A stretch of DNA of 20,486 bases, taken from contig JBJXHH010000008.1 in NCBI GenBank assembly GCA_046160675.1, forward strand, positions 1 through 20,486. Reading direction: 5' to 3'. The stretch comes from JACMJP01 sp046160675 (GTDB taxonomy: Bacteria > Bacteroidota > Bacteroidia > Chitinophagales > BACL12). Positions 8,752 to 16,777 of the stretch are shown in pieces. The notes beneath the pieces were generated by a model that was not told where the DNA came from, did no database searches, and was given only the letters and a program-made list of their open reading frames with translations. The first letter of the stretch is position 1, and each line of letters begins with the position of its first letter. The translations under genes were made by a program, and so were the position numbers.

Positions 8752-10002
8752 TTACACCTTAAGGCTTTCCATTTTAAATTCATGCTGGTAAGCCCCACTG
8801 TGAATCTTCTCCCTGATTGCGCTGAATGCTTCCAGTGTAGCATGTATATCCTCATCAGTATGTGCTGCGGTTGGAATAATGCGAAGCATAAGCATGCCTT
8901 TGGGGATAACAGGATACGTTACTGCACTGCAGAATATACCATAAGTTTCCCGCAGGTCAACTACAAGATTTATTGTTTCAGGGATACTTACTTCAAGAAA
9001 TACAGGAGTTACAGGTGAGTTCGTGTTACCCAGGTTAAAGCCTCGTTGCCTGAACCCGTTTTGCAGTTTATTTACATTGTCCCAAAGTTTTGCTTTCAAT
9101 TCAGGTTTTGTTTTCAGCAGTTCTAGCCTTTTTAAATTTCCTATCACAATCGGCATAGGCAAACTTTTAGCAAAAATTTGTGAACGCATGTTGTAGCGTA
9201 AAAATTTAATCACAGCTTTTTCTCCTGAAATAAATGCGCCGATGCTTGCCATGGATTTTGCGAAGGTGGAAAAATAAAGGTCAATCCCATCCTGGCAGTT
9301 TTGATGTTCGCCGCAGCCCGCACCTGTTTCTCCCATTGTTCCAAAACCATGTGCATCATCTACCAATAACCTGAACTCATATTTTTTCTTCAGTTCAACT
9401 ATTTCTGAAAGTTTTCCTTGATCACCTCCCATCCCAAACACACCTTCTGTAATTACAAGAATTCCCCCGGGAGTTCCTTTTACCATTTCCTGTGCTCTTT
9501 GTAATTGCACTTCACAATTTTCAATATCATTATGGCGAAAGACGAAACGTTTTCCCTGGTGCAGACGAACACCATCAATAATACATGCATGGCTTTCAGC
9601 ATCATACACAATTACATCATGCCGAGAACATAAGCTGTCAATGGCACTCATTATTCCCTGGTAACCGTAATTGAGCAGGAAAGTATCTTCTTTCATAACA
9701 AATGTGCTCAACTCATTTTCAAGTTGCTCATGGTAATCTGAATTTCCACTCATCATACGAGAGCCCATAGGGTAAGCAAGACCGAATTTTTCTGAGGCCT
9801 CGGTGTCAATTTTTCTCACTTCAGGGTGATTAGCCAGCCCGAGGTAGTTGTTTAAGCTCCATGTGATACGTTCTTTTCCCCTAAACAACATGCGGGGTTT
9901 AATTTCACCTTCAAGTTTCGGGAACATCATATATCCATGCCCTACATCACTCCATTTGCCCAAAGGGCCGGGGTTATTGCGTATTTTTTCAAAGATATCC
10001 AT
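8752..10002 (-). CDS. spt: Serine palmitoyltransferase-like alpha-oxoamine synthase
   Basis: This is a PLP-dependent fold-type I enzyme of the alpha-oxoamine synthase family. In Bacteroidota this form condenses serine with an acyl-CoA to give 3-ketosphinganine, the first step of sphingolipid synthesis. It has 416 aa. Key residues are NNYLGL (51-56), GSRMMSGN (80-87), the PLP-stacking His138 in AESHAC, the DDAHGFG motif (215-221), and the Schiff-base Lys249 in FSTFAKS. The long N-terminus (PGPLGKWSD) and the C-terminal region resemble the Bacteroides enzyme more than KBL (glycine C-acetyltransferase) or BioF, but those remain alternatives. The gene is divergent from bamD. A perfect TATCTTTG box lies in the shared 156-bp region, giving a leader of about 22 nt. 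Confidence 0.78.
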   Translation of the reverse strand: MDIFEKIRNNPGPLGKWSDVGHGYMMFPKLEGEIKPRMLFRGKERITWSLNNYLGLANHPEVRKIDTEASEKFGLAYPMGSRMMSGNSDYHEQLENELSTFVMKEDTFLLNYGYQGIMSAIDSLCSRHDVIVYDAESHACIIDGVRLHQGKRFVFRHNDIENCEVQLQRAQEMVKGTPGGILVITEGVFGMGGDQGKLSEIVELKKKYEFRLLVDDAHGFGTMGETGAGCGEHQNCQDGIDLYFSTFAKSMASIGAFISGEKAVIKFLRYNMRSQIFAKSLPMPIVIGNLKRLELLKTKPELKAKLWDNVNKLQNGFRQRGFNLGNTNSPVTPVFLEVSIPETINLVVDLRETYGIFCSAVTYPVIPKGMLMLRIIPTAAHTDEDIHATLEAFSAIREKIHSGAYQHEFKMESLKV

Positions 10003-10029
10003 GTAGCTTAGGTATTAGTTTTCTGCCCG

Positions 10030-10037
10030 CAAAGATA
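10030..10037 (-). promoter_or_regulatory. -7 element TATCTTTG of the SPT-like gene
   Basis: On the minus strand this is an exact match to TAnnTTTG, 27 bases before the ATG at 10002. The expected -33 position holds only TTTT. It shares the divergent intergenic region with the bamD promoter. Confidence 0.55.
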
Positions 10038-10119
10038 AGGGCTTACCCCTGCTTCAGAAAATTTTGACTCTGCTTTGCAAAACTTTATCAATCGTCCTCT
10101 TTTGGCAATTTCAACGGGC

Positions 10120-10151
10120 TTTGTGCGTTACAGCTGCAATTATTAACTTTG
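10120..10151 (+). promoter_or_regulatory. bamD operon promoter: TTTG -33 and TAACTTTG -7
   Basis: TTTG (10120-10123) is followed after 20 bases by TAACTTTG (10144-10151), an almost ideal Bacteroidota promoter. The -7 box ends only 7 bases before the bamD ATG at 10159, so the mRNA should have a leader of a few bases at most. This is the best promoter match in the window and would drive the four-gene operon. Confidence 0.65.
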
Positions 10152-10158
10152 CACTCCT

Positions 10159-10989
10159 ATGTTCAAAAACGGGGTTTTTCCTGTACTCATTTCCATTGTT
10201 ATTCTTGCATCTGGCTGCGGCGGTTATGAAAAGTTGCTGAAAAGCGATGATTTTGAATCCAAGCAAGTAAAAGCGAAGGAATATTATAATGAAGGTGACT
10301 ATGCAAAAGCCCTACCCTTGCTAGATCAGCTGTTAGTAGTAAAGTCGGGAACAACTGATGAAGAGGAAATAAGATATTACATAGCTTACAGCCATTACGG
10401 GCAAAGTGAGTTTCTTTTGGCCTCTTCTCTTTTCAAAGGATTTTGGCTTGCGTTTCCAAGGTCGTATAGGGCAGAGGAGGCATTATATATGAGTGCATAT
10501 AGTTTGTTTAAGGCTTCACCTCATTTTGAATTGGATCAATCAGAAACCGAGAAGGCGTTGGATGCTTTTCAATTTTTTATTGATACTTATGATGGAAGTG
10601 AACGCATTAACGAATGCAACAAATTGATGGATGAATTGAGGTTCAAGTTAGAGGAAAAAATTTATGAAAGCGCTAACATGTATTACCGGATGGAGCAATA
10701 TCAGGCAGCGGCAATTACGTATGAAAACATGTTGCAGGAATTTCCGGAAACTGAAGAAGCCGAAAATATAGGTCTTCTTATAGTTCGTTCTTATTACAAT
10801 TATGCTGTACAAAGTGTGATATGCAAAAGAGCAGAGCGTTGCGACAAGGCGATAGCAAGTTATGCAGCATTTATAGACAGGTACCCCATAAGTGAGAATA
10901 AAAAGGAAGCAGAGAGTATTTACAGTAGAATTATAGCATTAAAAAATAAAGCATTAGTTGAACAAGAAAATTATAACTGCAATGAGTAA
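10159..10989 (+). CDS. bamD: Outer membrane assembly lipoprotein BamD
   Basis: BamD is a periplasmic-facing lipoprotein of the BAM complex, which folds beta-barrel proteins into the outer membrane. The 276-aa product has a lipoprotein signal (residues 1-19) with lipobox LASGC, giving lipidated Cys20. After that come tetratricopeptide-like helical pairs, for example AKEYYNEGDYAKALPLLDQLL and the repeat around YRMEQYQAAAITYENMLQEFP. The GCGGYEKLLKS start is typical of Bacteroidota BamD. It heads an operon: its last 8 bases overlap the start of rpoZ. The ATG at 10159 is preceded immediately by a near-consensus promoter. The call is well supported by both sequence and order. Confidence 0.93.
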   Translation: MFKNGVFPVLISIVILASGCGGYEKLLKSDDFESKQVKAKEYYNEGDYAKALPLLDQLLVVKSGTTDEEEIRYYIAYSHYGQSEFLLASSLFKGFWLAFPRSYRAEEALYMSAYSLFKASPHFELDQSETEKALDAFQFFIDTYDGSERINECNKLMDELRFKLEEKIYESANMYYRMEQYQAAAITYENMLQEFPETEEAENIGLLIVRSYYNYAVQSVICKRAERCDKAIASYAAFIDRYPISENKKEAESIYSRIIALKNKALVEQENYNCNE

Positions 10990-11323
10990 CTTAAAAAAAA
11001 TTAACCAGAGCCTGAATCCGAATATTGAGGTTAAACATCTGAAAAGTATAGAAGATAAAAGCGGCAACTTGTATGAAAGCCTCTATATCATTACAAAAAG
11101 GGCTAATCAAATAAATCAGCAGGTGAGAGAAGAGCTGCATACCAAACTCGAAGAATTTGTTTCTCATACTGACAACCTGGAAGAAGTTTTTGAGAACAGG
11201 GAGCAGATAGAAATTTCAAGGCATTATGAAAAAATGCCCAAAGCCACTTTGCTTGCATTGGATGAGTTTATGAACGACAAGACTTACGTTCGCAAGGGTG
11301 ACGATGCTAACACAGATGTTTAA
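10982..11323 (+). CDS. rpoZ: RNA polymerase omega subunit (Bacteroidota type)
   Basis: This 113-aa protein matches the omega-like subunit of Bacteroidota RNA polymerase, which helps assemble and stabilise the beta' subunit. Visible family features are the ESLYIITKRANQI helix, in the position of the conserved omega motif, and a C-terminal helix (EKMPKATLLALDEFMN). I took the ATG at 10982 as the start: it overlaps the bamD stop as ATGAGTAA, whereas the longer frame from a TTG at 10958 would overlap bamD by 32 bases. The stop overlaps the coaBC ATG by one base (TAATG). This tight packing points to translational coupling. Order bamD-rpoZ-coaBC supports the call. Confidence 0.88.
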   Translation: MSNLKKINQSLNPNIEVKHLKSIEDKSGNLYESLYIITKRANQINQQVREELHTKLEEFVSHTDNLEEVFENREQIEISRHYEKMPKATLLALDEFMNDKTYVRKGDDANTDV

Positions 11324-12543
11324 TGTACCTCCGGGGCAAAAAGATCTTACTGGGAGTTTGCGGCGGCATTGCGGCCTACAAATCTGCATACCTTGTTCGT
11401 CTGCTTGCTAAAGAGGGAGCTGAAGTAAAAGTTGTTATGACGCCTGAGGCGAAAGACTTTGTCGGAGCACTTACTTTTTCAACCCTTTCAAAAAACCCTG
11501 TCGCTTCCCAATTTTATAACACTTCGGATGGAAGCTGGAACAATCATGTAGAACTCGGCCTTTGGGGAGAGTTATTTGTAATTGCCCCCGCAACAGCAAA
11601 TACAATAGCTAAAATGGCTAATGGGATTTGTGATAATGTATTGCTCGCAACATATCTTTCTTCAAAATGCCCTGTACTGTTTGCACCGGCAATGGATATT
11701 GATATGTGGAAACATCCTTCTACAATTCGAAACTTAGAAAAACTCAGAGCTTTCAGTAATAAAATCATTCAACCCGGCATAGGTGAGCTTGCAAGCGGAA
11801 TGGTAGGAGAGGGAAGAATGGCGGAGCCGGAAGAAATACTCGAGGAGATTAAAAAATTTCTTGCAAGTCAGCCGAAGTTGTTTCACGGGAAAAAAGTTTT
11901 GATCACTGCAGGACCAACGTATGAAAAAATTGACCCGGTCCGATTTATCGGAAACTACTCTTCAGGTAAAATGGGTTTTGAACTTGCTCAGGCATTTGCA
12001 GAGGAAGGCGCAGAGGTGACTATTGTACATGGACCTGTTCAGGTTGATGTGAATGCATATGAACCAATAAAAAAACTGGCAGTGGAAAGCGCTGATGAAA
12101 TGTATACCACCTGTAAGAGCAACATTGATGAGCAGGATATTTTTATTGCAGCCGCTGCTGTTTCAGATTTTTCACCAGAAACACAGGCTAGTGAAAAAAT
12201 TAAAAAAAGTGTAGAAATTGAAGGGGGTTTTTCTATCAGGCTGAAAAAAAACAAAGACATACTTTCCGAGATGAGTAGAAATAAAAAGGCAGGCCAGCTT
12301 ATGGTTGGTTTTGCATTGGAAACAGAAAATGAGGTAGAGAATGCAAAGAAAAAACTGAAAGAAAAATCACTTGACCTCATAGTTCTTAATTCTCTGCGGG
12401 ACAAAGGAGCCGGTTTTCAGCATGACACAAACAAGATAACCCTATTGGATAAACACAATAATACCATTACATTTGAGTTACAAACAAAGCGGGATGCAGC
12501 CCGCAGTATTGTTCAACATATTTATACTTTATCAAATGCGTAA
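11323..12543 (+). CDS. coaBC: Bifunctional phosphopantothenoylcysteine decarboxylase / phosphopantothenate-cysteine ligase
   Basis: CoaBC makes 4'-phosphopantetheine in coenzyme A synthesis: the C-terminal CoaB domain joins cysteine to phosphopantothenate, and the N-terminal FMN-dependent CoaC domain decarboxylates the product. The 406-aa length matches E. coli Dfp. CoaC spans about 1-180, with GGIAAYKS and the catalytic His75 in NNHVELG. CoaB follows, with TAGPTYEKIDPVRFIGNYSS (195-214) and NKDIL. Two decarboxylase positions are odd: PAMN is PAMD (Asp125), and the flap cysteine is serine (LASG, Ser158). In E. coli these are Asn125 and Cys158. This may be usual in the phylum. The start overlaps rpoZ by one base, and the end overlaps the DUF4835 gene by 8 bases. 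Confidence 0.95.
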   Translation: MYLRGKKILLGVCGGIAAYKSAYLVRLLAKEGAEVKVVMTPEAKDFVGALTFSTLSKNPVASQFYNTSDGSWNNHVELGLWGELFVIAPATANTIAKMANGICDNVLLATYLSSKCPVLFAPAMDIDMWKHPSTIRNLEKLRAFSNKIIQPGIGELASGMVGEGRMAEPEEILEEIKKFLASQPKLFHGKKVLITAGPTYEKIDPVRFIGNYSSGKMGFELAQAFAEEGAEVTIVHGPVQVDVNAYEPIKKLAVESADEMYTTCKSNIDEQDIFIAAAAVSDFSPETQASEKIKKSVEIEGGFSIRLKKNKDILSEMSRNKKAGQLMVGFALETENEVENAKKKLKEKSLDLIVLNSLRDKGAGFQHDTNKITLLDKHNNTITFELQTKRDAARSIVQHIYTLSNA

Positions 12544-13432
12544 TTTCTTTTTCTTAATTACGGTTCTTTTTGCGAATGCAATCTATGCACAGGAACTTAA
12601 CTGCGGTGTCACCATCAATACACAACAAGTGAAAACAACAGACCCCAAGGTATTCAAAACCCTGGAGACGTCTATTCGTGAATTCATGAACACAAGAAAA
12701 TGGACTGATGATAACTTTAAGCAGGAAGAAAAAATTGACTGCCAGTTAGTAATCACTATCCGTGAGGAAAAAGGCAGTGATAAGTTTGTAGCACAGGTAA
12801 CTGTTATCAGCACAAGACCTGTCTTTGGCAGCGATTATAAAACGACTATTTTAAATACAGTTGATAATGATTTTGAATTTGTTTATGCCGAATATCAGCC
12901 ACTTGAATTCAGTGAAACAAATTTCAGTAATAACCTAACGGGTTTACTTGCATTTTACGCTTACATGATAATCGGGCTTGATTATGATTCTTTCAGCAAA
13001 AATGGTGGAGATAAATATTTTCAGAAAGCACTGACAATTGTAAACCAGGCTGGAAACAGGGAAGAAAAAGGATGGAAAGCATTTGACGGAACCCGCAACC
13101 GATATTGGTTTGTAAACAATTTAATTGACCCGAAACTTTCCGGATTCAGGGATGCTTTTTACCAATATCACCGTAAAGGGCTGGACATGATGTATGAGGA
13201 TCAAATAAACCCGGTAAGTACGATTTCAAAATCACTGCAAACATTTGATAATATCAATCGTTCTCAACCTAACAGTATGATCATGCAATTATTTTTTACT
13301 GCAAAAAGTGATGAATTGATAGGTATATATCAAAATGCTTCGCCTACTGAGAAGGCAAAAGCTGTAAACTTTCTTATGAAACTGGATCCTGCAAATGGTG
13401 ATGACTACCAGCAGATTTTACAGGGCAAATAA
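12536..13432 (+). CDS. DUF4835 family exported protein
   Basis: This is a 298-aa exported protein of the Bacteroidota family DUF4835; its function is unknown. The ATG at 12536 opens onto a clear signal peptide (MRNFFFLITVLFANAIYAQ, cleavage near residue 19) followed by ELNCGVTIN, the usual mature start of the family. A longer frame from 12473 would overlap coaBC by 71 bases and bury the signal peptide. The overlap with coaBC is ATGCGTAA, the same form as at bamD/rpoZ. Family-typical stretches are QLVITI, PVFGSDYKT, YAEYQPLEF, FYAYMIIGLDYDSF and the C-terminal helical NPVSTISKSLQTFDNI. Conserved linkage with bamD suggests a cell-envelope role (inference). The gene ends 4 bases from the convergent serA. 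Confidence 0.85.
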   Translation: MRNFFFLITVLFANAIYAQELNCGVTINTQQVKTTDPKVFKTLETSIREFMNTRKWTDDNFKQEEKIDCQLVITIREEKGSDKFVAQVTVISTRPVFGSDYKTTILNTVDNDFEFVYAEYQPLEFSETNFSNNLTGLLAFYAYMIIGLDYDSFSKNGGDKYFQKALTIVNQAGNREEKGWKAFDGTRNRYWFVNNLIDPKLSGFRDAFYQYHRKGLDMMYEDQINPVSTISKSLQTFDNINRSQPNSMIMQLFFTAKSDELIGIYQNASPTEKAKAVNFLMKLDPANGDDYQQILQGK

Positions 13433-13436
13433 AAAT

Positions 13437-14666
13437 TTAATACACCATTCTGGCTTTAATAGTTGACTTCACTTCTTTTAGGAGTACGAATGCTTCCTTA
13501 CTCATGTTTTTGTCTACGTCCAGTACAACATAACCGATAGATTCATTCGTCTTTAAATATTGTCCGAGAATATTTATTTTATGGGCTGAGAGTTTTGAGG
13601 TTATCTCGGAAATTACACCGGGAATATTTTTATGTATATGCAATATTCGATGTGTGTTTTCCTGGATTGGAAGGTTTATGGAAGGCACAGTGAATGAGCC
13701 TGTACTTATTCCTTTCTCAAGATAATTAAGCAGTTTGTGTGTAACGTCAACACTTATGCTCATCTGGGCTTCTTCAGTGGAGCCCCCGATATGGGGAGTG
13801 AGAATGACATTAGGTAAATTTTGTAACTCTGTTCTAAAAGCTGAGCCGTTTTTCTCAGGTTCCTCAGGAAATACATCAATAGCAGCACCTCCAATCTTTT
13901 TCTTTTCAATTGCAAATTTCAGGGCATGTAAATCAACCACATTTCCTCTTGAATAATTAATGAGGATGCTTCCTTTTTGCATTAAATCCAATTCTTTTTT
14001 TCCAATAAGTTTGGTTGTGGTGGCATTTTCAGGAATATGCAGCGATACAATGTTTGAGGTTTGCAACAATTCCTGAAAAGTGCGAACAGGCCTGGCATTC
14101 CCCAGGGGTAACTTGGATTCAACATCATAATAAATTACTTGCATGCCAAGTGCCTCAGCCAACACAGAAACTTGGGAGCCGATATTTCCATAGCCTATCA
14201 GCCCGAGAGTTTTTCCCCGCAGTTCAAAACTGCCGCTTGCATCCTTCAACCATACTCCCTTATGTGCAGCAAGGTTTTTTTCTGGTATTCTGCGTATAAG
14301 AACAATCGATAACCCAATAACTATTTCTGCAACTGACCTTGTATTTGAGTAAGGGGCATTGAATACTACAATTCCTCTTTCATTTGCTGTTTGCAGATCT
14401 ACCTGGTTTGTACCAACGCAATAACATCCGGCAGCCAGGAGTTTATCCGATTTTGATAGGACCTTTTTTGTGAGTTGTGTTTTGCTTCTTAATCCCAGGA
14501 TGTGAATGTTTTTGATTTCTTTCAGAAGTTCTTTTTCAGGGAGAGCCTCTTTAATTTTTCTCACATTTGTATATCCTTCAGAAATAAATTCTTGCACTGC
14601 TACATCTGAAATATTTTCCAGAAGGAGAATTTTTATTTTTTCCCTGGGATAAGAGGTTACCTTCAT
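13437..14666 (-). CDS. serA: D-3-phosphoglycerate dehydrogenase, E. coli-type with ACT domain
   Basis: SerA oxidises 3-phosphoglycerate with NAD, the first step of serine synthesis. The 409-aa protein aligns with E. coli SerA (410 aa) almost without gaps. The nucleotide-binding site is GYGNIG (158-163) with Asp181. The catalytic residues Arg240 (NYSRG), Glu269 (PEEP) and His292 (TPHIGGST) carry the same numbers as in E. coli. A C-terminal ACT domain (about 338-409) keeps His345, Asn347 and Asn365, equivalent to the E. coli serine-binding residues, so feedback inhibition by serine is likely. Serine is also a substrate of the nearby SPT-like enzyme. It follows the third secreted-protein gene by 11 bases on the same strand, so it may be transcribed from that gene's promoter. 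Confidence 0.95.
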   Translation of the reverse strand: MKVTSYPREKIKILLLENISDVAVQEFISEGYTNVRKIKEALPEKELLKEIKNIHILGLRSKTQLTKKVLSKSDKLLAAGCYCVGTNQVDLQTANERGIVVFNAPYSNTRSVAEIVIGLSIVLIRRIPEKNLAAHKGVWLKDASGSFELRGKTLGLIGYGNIGSQVSVLAEALGMQVIYYDVESKLPLGNARPVRTFQELLQTSNIVSLHIPENATTTKLIGKKELDLMQKGSILINYSRGNVVDLHALKFAIEKKKIGGAAIDVFPEEPEKNGSAFRTELQNLPNVILTPHIGGSTEEAQMSISVDVTHKLLNYLEKGISTGSFTVPSINLPIQENTHRILHIHKNIPGVISEITSKLSAHKINILGQYLKTNESIGYVVLDVDKNMSKEAFVLLKEVKSTIKARMVY

Positions 14667-14677
14667 TCTTGTTTTTT

Positions 14678-16777
14678 TTATTCTAATATTACAAACTTTC
14701 CCTGTTTCACCTTGCCTGTTGAACGATCTTTTACGCTGAAAAGATAAATGCCCTGGGTAATGGTTTGTTTGCTTTCACTTACTATGTCCCAGGCATGTTC
14801 ACCTCCGCTAAAAACTCTTGACTCATCATTGCCTGCATAAGTCTCAAACCAGTTTATATCATTGCCAGTATATGTCTTCGCATCATGCTGAATTTCTGCA
14901 ACTACATCGCCCGAAGTTGTAAATATTGTAATGGTTGACTGCGGTGGGAGGTTATAGAATATGATTTTTTTTGTTGTGGCGCTTGACCCATCCCATGCAG
15001 CATGTATCCTGTAGGGATTGGGGTAAACGCCTATCTCAGCTGAGTTTTCTGAGATGGGTAATGATGTGGTTCCCGGAAAAACCCGGATTGCATTCTCAAC
15101 AAATGAGGATTCCAGACTTTCAATGTTTAAAGCAGTATCCCCCTTGTCAAAAGCGGTGAGAATAATTAGATATTGCCAGCCGTTTAACACATTGTCGAGT
15201 GTGTATTTATAATAGAAAGTATCTTTCCCTATGATTTCAGGTGATGGTAATTCAATAAAATCAAATCCATTGTTATAACCTATTGCGTTTCCTGTAGCAT
15301 CCCACTGGGCAATCACATTCGCATCGTTTATCATATCAAGGCCAAAATCATCCCCAATCTGTGTCCTGTATAACTTGTAACCTTCAAAATCCATCTCTTT
15401 TGAAATAGGATCAATGGAAAACTCTGCTATATTGTCCCAATATACTTCAATAGTATTATCGCCTGCAACTACTATTAAATTTGGGGTTGCTGGTGGTTCG
15501 GGTAGAATGTAGCGATCAAGAACTCCATCACTGTCAATATCTTCCACTGCATCCAGTAACCCGTTTTCATTCACATCTTCACCCTGGTATGTCCTTTTTG
15601 CCCATCCCAGATGGTCTAGCAATTCTACCCTAGCTTCTTCAGTATCTTTTTCTGAACCAGTGGTTCCACCGTTATCAATTTGTTTTGCACACACTACCGC
15701 AAAAACCAGATTGAAACTTTCACCCGGCACAACGTTTTCTACCGGACCTGCTGAAATTAAATTCGTCATTCCACCGCTGGTGAGAGGGTCATGCAAAAAA
15801 TCAACAACACTTATATCGGTATAATTTAACCCTGCTTTTAATTTATTGTAACGTTCAACGTCATTGGCCGGAGCATTGTATGGAGGGGTTGAGGTTGAAT
15901 TAAAAATCCAGAAATTACTGTTCACTTGTGCAGCGGGAAATCCAGTAGAAACCAGGTTTTCGTTATTATTCGGGTGAATGAATTGGTCTCTCCATTCAAT
16001 ACCAAGGAATTGTATAGCACCGTAACTATTTGTAAATCCGGGGTCCCCGTCTACATCAAACGCATAATTTGTTTGTAAAGAATCTTGAAAACCATATCCA
16101 CCTTTGTTAAAAAATGCAGAACCGAAGTCATTAGAAACATTCACATTACGTACAACAAGGTCGCTCCAGAGACCTAACCAAACACTATCCCAATCAGAGG
16201 TCGAAGAATTTGTAATTGTAAAATTTAGCAAAACAAAATAGTCGGCAAAAGAGTAATTCCAAGCATAAGTTTCTAAATAAACATCAGCATTTAGCGGTTG
16301 GGTATGTTCACCAATCGCAATTGTAGTACCTGGAACTATCGTGTTTTTATCAGAAAAGTTCACCAAACAATCCTGGTGGGAAATTGCTGAAAAAGAAAAA
16401 TAATCACTGTTAGTCAGAGTTGACCTCTGTTGAATTGTATTACCAATTTCTGAAGTAAATTCATATCCTGCTGCACCGGTGGTATAGCCGCTTGCAGCAT
16501 CTTTTGCCGAGGTGGAAACAAGTGTTTGCCCATCCGATTGAGCACCGATCCAAAGCCCTGCCTCAAATAAATGTTCTATTCCTGTATTGAGGGGATATTC
16601 CATGGAAGGATCACCTGTTGGAGTATTCCTAACATCCGGTCTTCCAAGGGTTCCGGCGTTTGTAATGTATAAGCCAATATTACCAATATCTATTACCTGA
16701 GCATCAAATGAAGTCTGGCTGAAAATTAACTGAATAGTAAATAAAATAGATATAAAAAAGCCGGCAATATTTTTCAC
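14678..16777 (-). CDS. Large secreted protein with fibronectin-like segment and C-terminal sorting-like domain
   Basis: This 699-aa exported protein has no function I recognise. It starts with a GTG at 16777, chosen because it opens directly onto a signal peptide (KNIAGFFISILFTIQLIFSQ); a TAACTTTC box lies just upstream. The N-terminal 380 residues are rich in Asn, Ser, Thr and aromatic residues, with GIEHLFEAGLWIGA near residue 70. Around residues 398-420 is an acidic, calcium-site-like run (DVNENGLLD ... DIDSDGVLD), as in dockerin or thrombospondin type 3 repeats. A fibronectin-type stretch follows (FEGYKLYRTQ), then a C-terminal domain with YPNPYR and GIYLFSVKD ... GKVKQGKFVI, which looks like a FlgD-Ig or T9SS-type domain. 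It lies directly upstream of serA on the same strand. Confidence 0.75.
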   Translation of the reverse strand: MKNIAGFFISILFTIQLIFSQTSFDAQVIDIGNIGLYITNAGTLGRPDVRNTPTGDPSMEYPLNTGIEHLFEAGLWIGAQSDGQTLVSTSAKDAASGYTTGAAGYEFTSEIGNTIQQRSTLTNSDYFSFSAISHQDCLVNFSDKNTIVPGTTIAIGEHTQPLNADVYLETYAWNYSFADYFVLLNFTITNSSTSDWDSVWLGLWSDLVVRNVNVSNDFGSAFFNKGGYGFQDSLQTNYAFDVDGDPGFTNSYGAIQFLGIEWRDQFIHPNNNENLVSTGFPAAQVNSNFWIFNSTSTPPYNAPANDVERYNKLKAGLNYTDISVVDFLHDPLTSGGMTNLISAGPVENVVPGESFNLVFAVVCAKQIDNGGTTGSEKDTEEARVELLDHLGWAKRTYQGEDVNENGLLDAVEDIDSDGVLDRYILPEPPATPNLIVVAGDNTIEVYWDNIAEFSIDPISKEMDFEGYKLYRTQIGDDFGLDMINDANVIAQWDATGNAIGYNNGFDFIELPSPEIIGKDTFYYKYTLDNVLNGWQYLIILTAFDKGDTALNIESLESSFVENAIRVFPGTTSLPISENSAEIGVYPNPYRIHAAWDGSSATTKKIIFYNLPPQSTITIFTTSGDVVAEIQHDAKTYTGNDINWFETYAGNDESRVFSGGEHAWDIVSESKQTITQGIYLFSVKDRSTGKVKQGKFVILE

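Noticed and set aside
8782..9018. Plus-strand open frame opposite the 3' end of the SPT-like gene
   Set aside because: It is antisense to strongly conserved SPT coding sequence and has no recognisable features.
10958..10981. TTG start giving rpoZ eight extra residues
   Set aside because: It overlaps bamD more deeply, whereas the ATG at 10982 gives the usual N-terminus and a compact ATGAGTAA overlap.
12473..12535. Longer start for the DUF4835 protein
   Set aside because: It would bury the signal peptide and overlap coaBC by 71 bases.
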